14,792 nt of DNA from CAZGGW01 sp964525365 (GTDB taxonomy: Bacteria; Bacillota_I; Bacilli_A; RF39; UBA660). Shown piece by piece: positions 1-7,233 of the stretch. The stretch spans positions 1-14,792 of the forward strand of contig CAZGGW010000021.1 in the NCBI GenBank assembly GCA_964525365.1, given 5' to 3'. Positions within the stretch are counted from its first letter, which is position 1. Each line of letters opens with the position of its first letter. The position numbers and the translations under genes are program-made. Below the pieces are notes generated by a model. That model saw only the letters and a list, made by a program, of their open reading frames with translations, did not search any database and was not told the DNA's origin.

Positions 1-639
1 GCAGATAATCAACCAGCAGTTGATATTCATGTATTACAAGGAGAACGTCCAATGGCTGCGGATAATAAGACATTAGGAAGATTTCAACTTACTAATATCC
101 CACCAGCACCAAGAGGAGTTCCACAAATTGAAGTATCATTTGACATAGATGCGAATGGAATAGTTAACGTTAAAGCAAAAGATTTAGGAACTAATAAAGA
201 ACAAGCAATTACTATTACATCTTCAACAGGTCTTAGTGATGAAGAAATTGATAAGATGATGAAAGAAGCAGAAGCCAATAAGGAAGCAGATACTAAGAAA
301 AAAGAAGAAGCAGAAGTTAGAAATGAAGCAGAACAATTAGTGTTTACTACTGAAAAAGCAGTTAAGGATCTTGGCGATAAAGTAAAAGAAGATGAAAAGA
401 AAGAAATAGATGATCTAGTTGCTGAAGTTAAAAAAGCATTAGAAGGAACTGATATTGAAGAAATTAAATCAAAGAAAGAAAAACTTCAAGAAAAAGCAAT
501 GAGTTTATCTTCTAGGGTTTATGAAGAGATAAATAAAGCATCTCAAGAAGAAGCAGCAAAAGCACAAAAAGAAGAATCATCAGAAGAAAAAGAAGGCAAA
601 AAAGATAACGTAAAAGATGCGGAATTTGAAGAAAAATAA
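1..639 (+). CDS. dnaK: Chaperone DnaK (Hsp70), C-terminal part, cut by the window start
   Basis: This is the 3' third of the Hsp70 chaperone, which binds exposed hydrophobic segments of unfolded proteins in an ATP-dependent cycle with DnaJ and GrpE. The reading frame is open from base 1, so the first in-frame ATG (base 52) is internal and not a start. Visible parts are the end of the substrate-binding beta-sandwich (VLQGERPMAADNKTLGRF, then IPPAPRGVPQIEVSFDIDANG, both hallmark DnaK stretches), the charged helical lid (about bases 230-540), and an acidic tail ending DAEFEEK, which resembles the conserved DnaK C-terminus. The ATPase domain lies outside the window. The stop codon overlaps the next gene by one base (TAATG). 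dnaJ follows about 2.9 kb downstream instead of directly. The identification is very secure; regulation (CIRCE/HrcA) cannot be judged because the promoter is not in view. Confidence 0.97.
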   Translation, partial: ADNQPAVDIHVLQGERPMAADNKTLGRFQLTNIPPAPRGVPQIEVSFDIDANGIVNVKAKDLGTNKEQAITITSSTGLSDEEIDKMMKEAEANKEADTKKKEEAEVRNEAEQLVFTTEKAVKDLGDKVKEDEKKEIDDLVAEVKKALEGTDIEEIKSKKEKLQEKAMSLSSRVYEEINKASQEEAAKAQKEESSEEKEGKKDNVKDAEFEEK

Positions 640-830
640 TGAATAATGAAACTGGAGTTCTTAAGGGACAATGTGAGTCTTGTTTAGAAGAAAAACCATA
701 TATAATTGCAGATGAGTTTCATGGCAATTACTATAAAGGGTGTATTAGATTACTAATCGCAGCTCAAAAAGAAAATCTTCAATTAATTCGTGAACAAAAA
801 GCATTAGAACGAGAACTTAAAAATAAGTAA
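639..830 (+). CDS. Small cysteine-containing protein of unknown function, coupled to dnaK
   Basis: This 63-residue protein is not one I recognise. Its ATG lies inside the dnaK stop (TAATG, one-base overlap), so it is probably translated by ribosomes finishing dnaK; no separate strong ribosome binding site is visible. It has a C-x2-C pair (C12, C15), then H28 and C35, a spacing that could form a small zinc site. The C-terminal half, from about residue 40, is rich in Gln, Glu, Lys and Leu and is likely a single amphipathic or coiled-coil helix. It has no signal peptide or membrane segment. A hairpin follows 14 bases after the stop. The position suggests a chaperone-associated or redox-sensing partner of DnaK, but that is inference. 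Codon use and base composition look like its neighbours. Confidence 0.75.
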   Translation: MNNETGVLKGQCESCLEEKPYIIADEFHGNYYKGCIRLLIAAQKENLQLIREQKALERELKNK

Positions 831-844
831 TTTGTTTAATAATA

Positions 845-866
845 GGGGACTCATAAGTCCCCGTTT
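845..866 (+). terminator. GC-rich hairpin after the dnaK unit, weak terminator or attenuator
   Basis: A perfect 7-bp stem GGGGACT/AGTCCCC (845-851 and 856-862) with a CATA loop stands out in very AT-rich sequence. It is followed by GTTTACTA, only a short U tract, so termination is probably partial. It lies between the dnaK/small-protein pair and tldD. It could lower transcription of tldD-tldE-dnaJ relative to dnaK, or be a processing or stability element. Confidence 0.6.
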
Positions 867-893
867 ACTAGATAAATTATAATAGGAGTGAAA

Positions 894-2258
894 ATGAATA
901 AAAAAACTTATGAAGAATTAATTAACTATGGATTAAGTAGTGGAGCTGATTATAGTGAAATATATTACGAAGAAAAAGAAAACTTGGAAATGGAATTATT
1001 AAATAATAGGATTGAAAAAGTCGGTTCTTCTTTTTCTAAAGGAATTGGTATTAGATTAATAAAAGATGAAAATGTATATTATGGATATACTGATAAGCTT
1101 GATAAAAAATCTATATATACAATACTAGATAATTTAAAGAATAATATTAATTCTGATATAAAGAATGAAAAAATCATTTTAGAAGAAAAAAAATATAAAA
1201 ATAAATTAGTAGAATATTTGACATCAGAAGAAAAGAAAAACATTCTGCTTAAAGTAGATAAAATGGCTAGAGAGTTAGATTCTAGAGTTGTTCAAGTATT
1301 GGGAAAAATATTTGAAAGTAAAAGCAAAGTAAACGTTGCTACTTCTTTGGGTAATTTATCAAAAGAAAATAGGACTAGAACTAGATTTGTTGCTGAAATC
1401 ACCGCGGAAGAAAGTGATAAAAAGGCTAGTACTCATATTTCTTTTGGATCACTTTTGAATAAAAAAATGATAAATGAAATTGATATGGAAAGTGAAATTA
1501 AAAAAGCAGTTAATAGTGCAATTACAAAGTTATCTGCGACTGAATGTATAGGCGGATTAATGCCGGTTGTATTAGGCCCTGGTTTTGGAGCGGTAATATT
1601 TCATGAAGCATGTGGACATGCAATGGAAGCCACAACTGCTGGGAAAGGTGTATCTGTATTATCAGGCAAAATAGGCGAAAAGATTGCCTCTTCATGTGTT
1701 ACAATTATTGATGATGGAACTATTTCTAATTTATGGGGAACAACCAAAATGGATGATGAAGGGAATCCGACTCAAAAAAACATATTAATTGATCATGGTA
1801 TATTAAAAACATTTTTAACAGATTATGTTAATAAAGATAAATTAAAAATAAATCCAAATGGATGTGCAAGAAGAGAAAACTATAGAAATGCACCAACCAG
1901 TAGAATGAATAACACTTATTTAGTTCCTGGAGCATATTCATTTGATGATATGATTAAATCTATTAAATTGGGTTTATATGCATCTGAGATGAATGGAGGT
2001 TGTGTCTATCCGATGACTGGAGATTTTAACTTCGCTGTTAGTGAAGCATTTATGATTAGAGATGGACATATTGCAGAACCAGTAAAATCAGTTAGTTTAA
2101 TTGGTAATACTTTAGAAATACTTAAAAATGTTGAAATGGTGTCAGACAATCTTGAACATAGTGATGGATATTGTGGTAGTGTGTCAGGTTCAATTCCTGT
2201 TACTATTGGACAGCCATATGTAAAAGTATCTTCAATTTTAGTAGGAGGTAGTAAATGA
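894..2258 (+). CDS. tldD: TldD metalloprotease subunit
   Basis: This is the catalytic subunit of the TldD/TldE zinc protease, a cytoplasmic heterodimer that degrades short unfolded peptides. In other bacteria it matures microcin B17-type peptides and degrades the antitoxin CcdA. The zinc and catalytic motif HEACGH (HExxxH) is at residues 237-242. The C-terminal DGYCGSVSGSIPVTIGQP stretch carries C427, matching the conserved cysteine ligand region. The length is 454 residues, slightly shorter than the usual 470-480. I chose the ATG at 894, with AGGAG at 884-888 five bases upstream. The GTG at 888 overlaps that ribosome binding site and is unlikely. The stop overlaps tldE (ATGA), as expected for subunits made together. 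The odd point is the location between dnaK and dnaJ, which suggests a role in proteostasis. Confidence 0.95.
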   Translation: MNKKTYEELINYGLSSGADYSEIYYEEKENLEMELLNNRIEKVGSSFSKGIGIRLIKDENVYYGYTDKLDKKSIYTILDNLKNNINSDIKNEKIILEEKKYKNKLVEYLTSEEKKNILLKVDKMARELDSRVVQVLGKIFESKSKVNVATSLGNLSKENRTRTRFVAEITAEESDKKASTHISFGSLLNKKMINEIDMESEIKKAVNSAITKLSATECIGGLMPVVLGPGFGAVIFHEACGHAMEATTAGKGVSVLSGKIGEKIASSCVTIIDDGTISNLWGTTKMDDEGNPTQKNILIDHGILKTFLTDYVNKDKLKINPNGCARRENYRNAPTSRMNNTYLVPGAYSFDDMIKSIKLGLYASEMNGGCVYPMTGDFNFAVSEAFMIRDGHIAEPVKSVSLIGNTLEILKNVEMVSDNLEHSDGYCGSVSGSIPVTIGQPYVKVSSILVGGSK

Positions 2259-3526
2259 TTAATAAATTAATTGAATTAGGAAAATTAGAAAATATTGAAA
2301 TTGAAGTAATAAAAATAGATACAATTTGTACTGAAATTGAAACTTTCGATGATAAACTTGATAAGTATGAAACATTAAATGAAGTGAATTATTTTATAAA
2401 AGCTATCTATAATAAAAAAACAATTACACTAAATACAACTAATATAAAGAATTATAAGAAAATAATTAATACTATAAAAGAAGTATCATCTTCTTTGGAT
2501 AACGATGATAAAAATGAATTTGCTAAAAAGAGTATTAAAGGAACATTTAGTTTAAAACAAGAAAAGTTAGATTATAAAAAAGTATTAAATGATTTATTAA
2601 GTTTAAATGATTTAAAAAAGAAATATCCGTCTTTAGTATCAATTAATCCATCGTTTTCAACTAATTATGTATCTAAAACTCTACAAAATAGTAAAGTTAT
2701 TTTAAAAGATTATAATGTTTATAATAGTTATTCATTTGAAATATTAGTGAAAAAAAATGGATTAAAGGAAAACAATAGTTATTATGAAAGTAATAGAAAA
2801 TATGATTTTAATAAAATTAAAGAAAAAGTAGAAGAATTGATAATTGAAACAGAAAATAAATTAAATGCTCACTCAATTAAAAGTGGAAAATACGATATAA
2901 TTTTAGGGAAAAAAGCAAGTTGGAGTATACTCAAATCTTTTTCAAATATCTTTCTAAATAAAGGAATTAGAGAACATACTTCTGTTTTGAGTAATACATT
3001 TAATAAGAAAATATTTTCAGATAAAATTACTATAATAGAAGATCCAAATAATAACGAAAGAGTAACTAGAAGATTATTCGATAAAGAAGGAACTAAAACA
3101 GAATATAAAGTAATAGTTAAAAATGGAGTTTTTGTTAAAAAATTATATAATAATGCTGAGGCATTGAAAGATGATACTATTTCTACTGGTAATGCAGATG
3201 GTGTGACTAATATTTATATAAAAAATGGTGATACTCAGTTTGATGATTTAATTAATCACTTAAATGATGGTATATATATAGATGAAATCGTATCTTTTCA
3301 TGGAATAAATACCAAAAATGGAAACATATCGCTTCAAGCAACAGGATACATTGTAAAAAATGGAAAAATTAGTGAAGCAATTAAAATGATAGTATTATCT
3401 ACTGATTTATTGGAATTGTTTGGTAATGTAATTGAAGTTGAAAATGATTTGGAATTTACTGGTAAGAATGGAGCGAGTCCATCATTACTTATAAAAAATA
3501 TATCAATCGCGGGGAGTGAAGAATAA
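2255..3526 (+). CDS. tldE: TldE (PmbA) subunit of the TldD/TldE protease
   Basis: This is the non-catalytic partner of TldD, forming the peptide channel of the heterodimer. It is 423 residues long, a little under the usual 440-450. It shares the TldD fold but, as is normal for TldE, lacks the HExxxH motif; the equivalent region (around FSNIFLNKGIREHTSVLSN) has no metal ligands. The C-terminus (GKNGASPSLLIKNISIAGS) is the conserved PmbA/TldE ending. The start ATG overlaps the tldD stop by four bases. Its stop overlaps the dnaJ ATG by one base (TAATG). The N-terminal 200 residues are strongly enriched in Lys, Asn and Ile, so identification rests on the C-terminal half and the pairing with tldD. 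The alternative, a second TldD, is excluded by the missing zinc motif. Confidence 0.9.
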   Translation: MINKLIELGKLENIEIEVIKIDTICTEIETFDDKLDKYETLNEVNYFIKAIYNKKTITLNTTNIKNYKKIINTIKEVSSSLDNDDKNEFAKKSIKGTFSLKQEKLDYKKVLNDLLSLNDLKKKYPSLVSINPSFSTNYVSKTLQNSKVILKDYNVYNSYSFEILVKKNGLKENNSYYESNRKYDFNKIKEKVEELIIETENKLNAHSIKSGKYDIILGKKASWSILKSFSNIFLNKGIREHTSVLSNTFNKKIFSDKITIIEDPNNNERVTRRLFDKEGTKTEYKVIVKNGVFVKKLYNNAEALKDDTISTGNADGVTNIYIKNGDTQFDDLINHLNDGIYIDEIVSFHGINTKNGNISLQATGYIVKNGKISEAIKMIVLSTDLLELFGNVIEVENDLEFTGKNGASPSLLIKNISIAGSEE

Positions 3527-4656
3527 TGGAAAAAAGAGATTATTATGAAGTTCTAGGAGTTAGTAAAACTGCTAGTGAAGATGAAATAAAAAGCGCATTT
3601 AGACGTCTTGCTAAGAAATATCATCCGGATTTAAATAAAGAAGCAGACGCACCAGCAAAGTTTAAAGAAGCACAAGAAGCTTATGCTGTTCTTTCTGATA
3701 AAGAACAAAGAAATAAATATGATCAATTTGGTCATGCTGCATTTCAGGGAAATCAAGGAGGACAAGGTGGCGGTGGCTATGATTTTAGCGGATTTGATTT
3801 CTCATCCATATTTGATGATTTGTTTGGAGGAAATGATTTTGGTTCTTCATTTTTTGGCAGTGGTTTTGGAGGGTCTAGAAGAAATACTAGTAGAGCTACC
3901 AAAGGAACAGATTTGGGATATACCATGTCTATTACATTTGAAGAAGCTGCTTTTGGGTGTAGTAAGGAAATTGAATACGAAACAACTGAAACATGTTCTA
4001 TGTGTGATGGACGCGGAGGAACTGGGGAAATAAAGTGTCCGGAATGTGAAGGACTTGGATATATTAATTCAGAAACTCGTACAATACTTGGATCTTTTGT
4101 ATCAAGAACTACTTGTCCAAAATGTGGTGGAAAAGGAATTAGTTATAAAGAAGTTTGTGACAAGTGTAAAGGTAAAGGTATAACGCATGTAAATAAGCAT
4201 ATTGAAGTTAAAATTCCAAAAGGAATAAATACAGGTGAACAAATGCGCCTTTCTGGAAAAGGAGAGGCTGGACAAAATGGCGGACCCAGTGGAGACTTAT
4301 ATATAGAAATTAGAGTGAAGTCACATCCAATATTTAAAAGAGATGGTAATGACATATATATGGATTTACCTGTTACAATAACAGATTTAGTTCTTGGATG
4401 TACAAAAGAAATAAAGACTTTAGAAAATACCATATCTCTTAAAATTAAAGATGGTTCACAACCAGGAGATGTTCTAAGAGTAAGAGGAAAAGGAATTGAA
4501 AATGATTCGTGGGGTAGAGATGGAGACATGTACGTAGTTCTTAAACTTATTATTCCTACTAAACTTACCCATGAACAGAAAGAATTATTTAAGAAATTAT
4601 CTAATACAGATATGGAAAATGAAAAAGAATTTAAAGAATTTAAGAAAAATAGTTAA
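3526..4656 (+). CDS. dnaJ: Chaperone DnaJ (Hsp40, type A)
   Basis: This is the co-chaperone that delivers unfolded proteins to DnaK and stimulates its ATPase. It is a full type A protein of 376 residues. The J domain spans residues 1-70 with the essential HPD at 33-35. A Gly/Phe-rich linker follows, to about residue 125, with FDDLFGG repeats. The zinc-finger region has all four CxxCxGxG motifs, starting at C157, C171, C197 and C211. The two C-terminal beta domains hold the conserved KIPKGINTGEQMRLSGKGE stretch. The ribosome binding site GGGGAG (3511-3516) lies ten bases before the ATG, inside tldE, and the start overlaps the tldE stop by one base. No terminator follows; the next promoter lies nine bases past the stop. 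Its separation from dnaK by tldDE is unusual, because most Firmicutes carry dnaK-dnaJ adjacent. Confidence 0.98.
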   Translation: MEKRDYYEVLGVSKTASEDEIKSAFRRLAKKYHPDLNKEADAPAKFKEAQEAYAVLSDKEQRNKYDQFGHAAFQGNQGGQGGGGYDFSGFDFSSIFDDLFGGNDFGSSFFGSGFGGSRRNTSRATKGTDLGYTMSITFEEAAFGCSKEIEYETTETCSMCDGRGGTGEIKCPECEGLGYINSETRTILGSFVSRTTCPKCGGKGISYKEVCDKCKGKGITHVNKHIEVKIPKGINTGEQMRLSGKGEAGQNGGPSGDLYIEIRVKSHPIFKRDGNDIYMDLPVTITDLVLGCTKEIKTLENTISLKIKDGSQPGDVLRVRGKGIENDSWGRDGDMYVVLKLIIPTKLTHEQKELFKKLSNTDMENEKEFKEFKKNS

Positions 4657-4661
4657 AAATG

Positions 4662-4670
4662 TGTTATAAT
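4662..4670 (+). promoter_or_regulatory. Extended -10 promoter of the T-box operon
   Basis: TGTTATAAT is a TGn extended -10 with a perfect TATAAT at 4665-4670, just after the dnaJ stop. No good -35 hexamer lies 16-18 bases upstream (AAGAAA at best), which extended -10 promoters tolerate. Transcription would start near 4677, just before the first T-box stem. This supports a new transcription unit beginning here. Confidence 0.7.
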
Positions 4671-4678
4671 GATTTAGT

Positions 4679-4894
4679 AAAGGCAATAATAAAGAACTAA
4701 GTAAATCAACAAATTTAAAATAAGAGAACTCTTGGTAGGTGAAAAAGAGTAAAAAGTTGATTGAAGCTATTCTTTATAGCTTGAGTAATAAAAATACTCA
4801 CGGGATTCCCGTTATAAGAATTAAGATAAAAAAAGGATGGTACCGTGGATTATTCACTCCTGTATACTATTCTTTTATTTTACTAAAAAAGGAG
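4679..4894 (+). promoter_or_regulatory. T-box riboswitch, alanine (GCU) specifier
   Basis: This leader RNA would sense uncharged tRNA-Ala. Stem I has a basal helix 4690-4696/4770-4776, then a specifier loop with AGTAA on the 5' side (4700-4704) and GAA-GCT-A on the 3' side, with GCT (Ala) at 4766-4768. The upper helix is AATCAAC/GTTGATT (4704-4710/4756-4762). The distal element has AGAGA, a hairpin ACTCTT/AAGAGT (4728-4733/4745-4750) and the loop motif GGTAGGTG. Two small hairpins follow (4782-4800 and 4801-4811). The T-box core AAGGATGGTACCGTGG is at 4833-4848. The antiterminator pairs AGGA (4834-4837) with TCCT (4858-4861) and GTGGA (4845-4849) with TTCAC (4853-4857), bulging TGGTACC. The bulge TGGT fits the ACCA end of tRNA-Ala. 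The downstream alaS gene confirms the amino acid. Confidence 0.93.
4857..4894 (+). promoter_or_regulatory. Possible ribosome-binding-site sequestrator of the T-box
   Basis: CTCCT at 4857-4861, part of the 3' strand of the T-box antiterminator, is exactly complementary to AGGAG at 4890-4894, the Shine-Dalgarno site six bases before the ATG at 4901. The antiterminator partner AGGA (4834-4837) and the ribosome binding site therefore compete for the same strand. The region between is U-rich (4868-4880) but is not preceded by a GC-rich terminator hairpin. Translational rather than transcriptional control is inferred. A weak terminator cannot be excluded. Confidence 0.5.
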
Positions 4895-4900
4895 ATTGAA

Positions 4901-5458
4901 ATGGAATTAAAAAAAGAGCAAGCATGTATTTATTTATTCGCTGGTAAAGCACAACAAGGAAAAGATACCTCGGCATTACTTGTAAAAGAATATTATGAAA
5001 GTGTAGGTAAAAAGATTATCAACTTACAATATTCTTCATACATAAAAAGTTATGCTAAAGTAATAAGTGATTGGGATGGAAGTGAAGAAACTAAGCCCCG
5101 CGAATTATTACAAATATTAGGAACAGAAGTAATTAGAAATAATATTGATAAGGATTTCTTTTGTAAAAGAATAGTAGAAGACATTAAAATTTATTCTTTC
5201 TTTTATGATGTGATAACGATATCTGATATTAGATATCCAAATGAAATAGAATATCCGAAAAATAATTTTAAAAATTGTTATTCTATATTAGTAACAAGAC
5301 CAGCATTTGATAATAAATTAAGTGACAATCAGAAACTTCATCCTACAGAAACTGCTCTAGATAATTATCATAACTTTGATTATCGTATAATAAATGATGG
5401 AAGTTTAGAGGATTTAAATGTAAAAGTATTATCTTTAATAAAGGAGACTGAAAAATGA
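4901..5458 (+). CDS. Phage-like deoxynucleoside monophosphate kinase family protein
   Basis: This P-loop kinase of 185 residues resembles the deoxynucleoside monophosphate kinases best known from phages, which phosphorylate dNMPs to dNDPs with ATP. The Walker A motif is GKAQQGKDT (residues 15-23). A PRELLQILGTEVIR stretch near R67 and the ISDIRYPNE motif (D109, R111) match that family's pattern, and the C-terminal FDYRIINDGSLEDL is typical. The substrate is not certain; related folds include dephospho-CoA kinase and adenylate kinase-like proteins. I chose the ATG at 4901, six bases after AGGAG. The longer in-frame reading from GTG 4739 runs through the T-box RNA and is artificial. It is the first gene after the alanine T-box, and its stop overlaps alaS by four bases (ATGA), so alaS is probably translated by coupling. 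Its place in a tRNA-synthetase operon is unexplained. Confidence 0.75.
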   Translation: MELKKEQACIYLFAGKAQQGKDTSALLVKEYYESVGKKIINLQYSSYIKSYAKVISDWDGSEETKPRELLQILGTEVIRNNIDKDFFCKRIVEDIKIYSFFYDVITISDIRYPNEIEYPKNNFKNCYSILVTRPAFDNKLSDNQKLHPTETALDNYHNFDYRIINDGSLEDLNVKVLSLIKETEK

Positions 5459-7233
5459 AACAATTAAGTAGAAATGAATTAATAAAAATGTATTTTGAAT
5501 TTTTTGAAAGTAAAAAACATAAAGTAATACCATCTTATTCAATAATACCAGAAAACGATCCCACAGTTTTGTTTACCACTGCTGGCATGCATCCACTTGT
5601 ACCATATTTACTTGGTAGCATTCATCCAGAAGGTAAAAGAATAGTTGATGTTCAAAAGTGTATGAGAACTTCTGACATTGATAGTGTTGGGGATGATTCT
5701 CATTTAACATTTTTTGAAATGTTAGGCAATTGGAGTTTTGGAGATTATTTTAAAGAAGAAATGATACCATGGTCTTTTGAATTCTTAACAAGTGAAAAAT
5801 ATCTGGGAATATCCGTTGATTCACTTGCAGTATCAGTTTTCGAGGGAAATGAATATGCTCCACAAGATGAATTAAGTGCTAATATTTGGAATTCTTGTGG
5901 AATTAGAAAAGATCATATCTATTATCTACCAAAACAGTGTAATTGGTGGGAATTAGGAAGTGGAACTGGACCTTGTGGTCCTGATTCAGAAATATTTTAT
6001 ATAAATCCAAATAAAAATAAATGTAATGATAAGTGCACACCCGAATGTAATTGTGGATATTTTTTAGAAATATGGAATGATGTATTTATGGAATATGAAT
6101 GTAAAGAAGGAAAGTATGTTCCATTAAAAAATAAAAATGTAGATACGGGAATGGGTGTAGAAAGAACACTCACCGCGCTTAATAACGTTTCAAGCGTTTA
6201 TGATACAGAAGAATTTTTAATTATAAGAAAGCGTTTAGAAGAATTAACTGGTAAACAATATGAAAATAATAAGAAAGCGTTTAGAATTATTATGGATCAT
6301 AGTAGAACGTCAGTTTTTATACTCGCAGATGATAAAAGATTAATTCCTTCTAACACAGGAGCAGGTTATATATTAAGACGTTTAATTAGAAGAGCAATTA
6401 GATATATTAAAAAATTAGAAGTTAATGAATCTATTTTTGAAAGTCTTGTTACTACGATAATAGATTTATATAAGAGTTATTATCCAGAATTAGAAAGAAA
6501 TAAAGAAATAGTGATAAAAGAACTATTAGAAGAAGAACTAAAGTTTAATAAAACATTAACTTCTGGTGAAAAGATGTTTAATAAATATCTTAAAAATGTA
6601 AAAGATAACGAGATTGATGCTACTAGTGCATTTAAATTATTCGATACATTTGGTTTTCCTCTTGAATTTACAGAAGAACTTGCAAAAGAAAATAATGTTA
6701 GTGTTGATAAAGTTGGATTTTATGAAAAATTTAAGGAACATCAAGAAAAATCAAGAACCGCAAGTGCTGGCGAATTTAAAGGCGGACTCGCTGACACATC
6801 TTATGAAAGCACTAAATATCATACTCTTGCGCACATTATGTTAGCTTGTTTAAGAAAAATGTTTGGAGATAGTGTAGTACAAAAAGGAGCTAATATAACA
6901 CCAGAAAGATTAAGATTTGATTTTTCTTTAGATCATAAGTTGACAGAAGAAGAAAAAAATATATTAACTACTATGGTTAACGATATCATTAAATTAGATT
7001 TACCCGTAATAAAAGAAGAAATGACCTACGAAGAAGCAAAACAACAGAAAGCCGTTGGTAGTTTTATAAATAAATATGATACTAAAGTATTTGTTTACAC
7101 TATTCCAAATATATCAAAAGAAATATGTGGTGGACCACACGTAAAACATACTAATGAATTAGGAGAACTTGTAATTCAAAAGGAAGAATCATCTTCTGCT
7201 GGAGTTAGAAGAATTAAAGCGGTACTTAAATGA
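5455..7233 (+). CDS. alaS: Alanyl-tRNA synthetase, short form without the C-Ala domain
   Basis: This enzyme charges tRNA-Ala with alanine and clears mischarged Ser/Gly-tRNA. It is 592 residues long against the usual 870 or so. Class II motifs are present: motif 1 around TTAGMHPLVPYLLG (residues 41-54), motif 2 SHLTFFEMLGNWSFGDYF, motif 3 DTGMGVERTL. The editing domain has HTLAH (H456, H460) and CGGPH (C558, H562), the four zinc ligands. The protein ends about 30 residues later, so the oligomerisation/C-Ala domain is absent. A cysteine cluster C190-x3-C194-x3-C198-x-C200 is inserted between motifs 2 and 3, possibly a second metal site. AAGGAG (5441-5446) precedes the ATG. There is no frameshift: the rlmN start overlaps the natural TGA stop. 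From memory, its sequence style recalls the short AlaRS of Patescibacteria and some archaea, so transfer is possible. Confidence 0.93.
   Translation: MKQLSRNELIKMYFEFFESKKHKVIPSYSIIPENDPTVLFTTAGMHPLVPYLLGSIHPEGKRIVDVQKCMRTSDIDSVGDDSHLTFFEMLGNWSFGDYFKEEMIPWSFEFLTSEKYLGISVDSLAVSVFEGNEYAPQDELSANIWNSCGIRKDHIYYLPKQCNWWELGSGTGPCGPDSEIFYINPNKNKCNDKCTPECNCGYFLEIWNDVFMEYECKEGKYVPLKNKNVDTGMGVERTLTALNNVSSVYDTEEFLIIRKRLEELTGKQYENNKKAFRIIMDHSRTSVFILADDKRLIPSNTGAGYILRRLIRRAIRYIKKLEVNESIFESLVTTIIDLYKSYYPELERNKEIVIKELLEEELKFNKTLTSGEKMFNKYLKNVKDNEIDATSAFKLFDTFGFPLEFTEELAKENNVSVDKVGFYEKFKEHQEKSRTASAGEFKGGLADTSYESTKYHTLAHIMLACLRKMFGDSVVQKGANITPERLRFDFSLDHKLTEEEKNILTTMVNDIIKLDLPVIKEEMTYEEAKQQKAVGSFINKYDTKVFVYTIPNISKEICGGPHVKHTNELGELVIQKEESSSAGVRRIKAVLK

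Noticed and set aside
878..883. TATAAT as a promoter for tldD
   Set aside because: It would start transcription at or within the start codon region, and there is no -35. It is probably AT-rich context of the ribosome binding site.
888..893. GTG start for tldD
   Set aside because: It overlaps the AGGAG that serves the ATG at 894.
2255..3526. Loss of the zinc motif in tldE as gene decay
   Set aside because: TldE subunits normally lack HExxxH; the frame is intact and coupled to tldD.
4143..4529. Long reverse-strand open frame inside dnaJ, and similar ones elsewhere
   Set aside because: These are shadows of confident genes, with no ribosome binding site and no family resemblance.
4801..4811. 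CGGGATTCCCG hairpin as a transcription terminator
   Set aside because: It has only a 4-5 bp stem, is not followed by a U run, and lies between T-box elements upstream of the T-box core.
4739..4900. In-frame GTG start giving the kinase a 54-residue N-terminal extension
   Set aside because: The stretch is the T-box RNA itself. A strong AGGAG stands six bases before the ATG at 4901, where the P-loop protein naturally begins.
5455..7233. alaS truncated by a frameshift
   Set aside because: The stop is overlapped by the rlmN start with normal coupling, and no C-Ala remnant is readable downstream in any frame because rlmN fills it.
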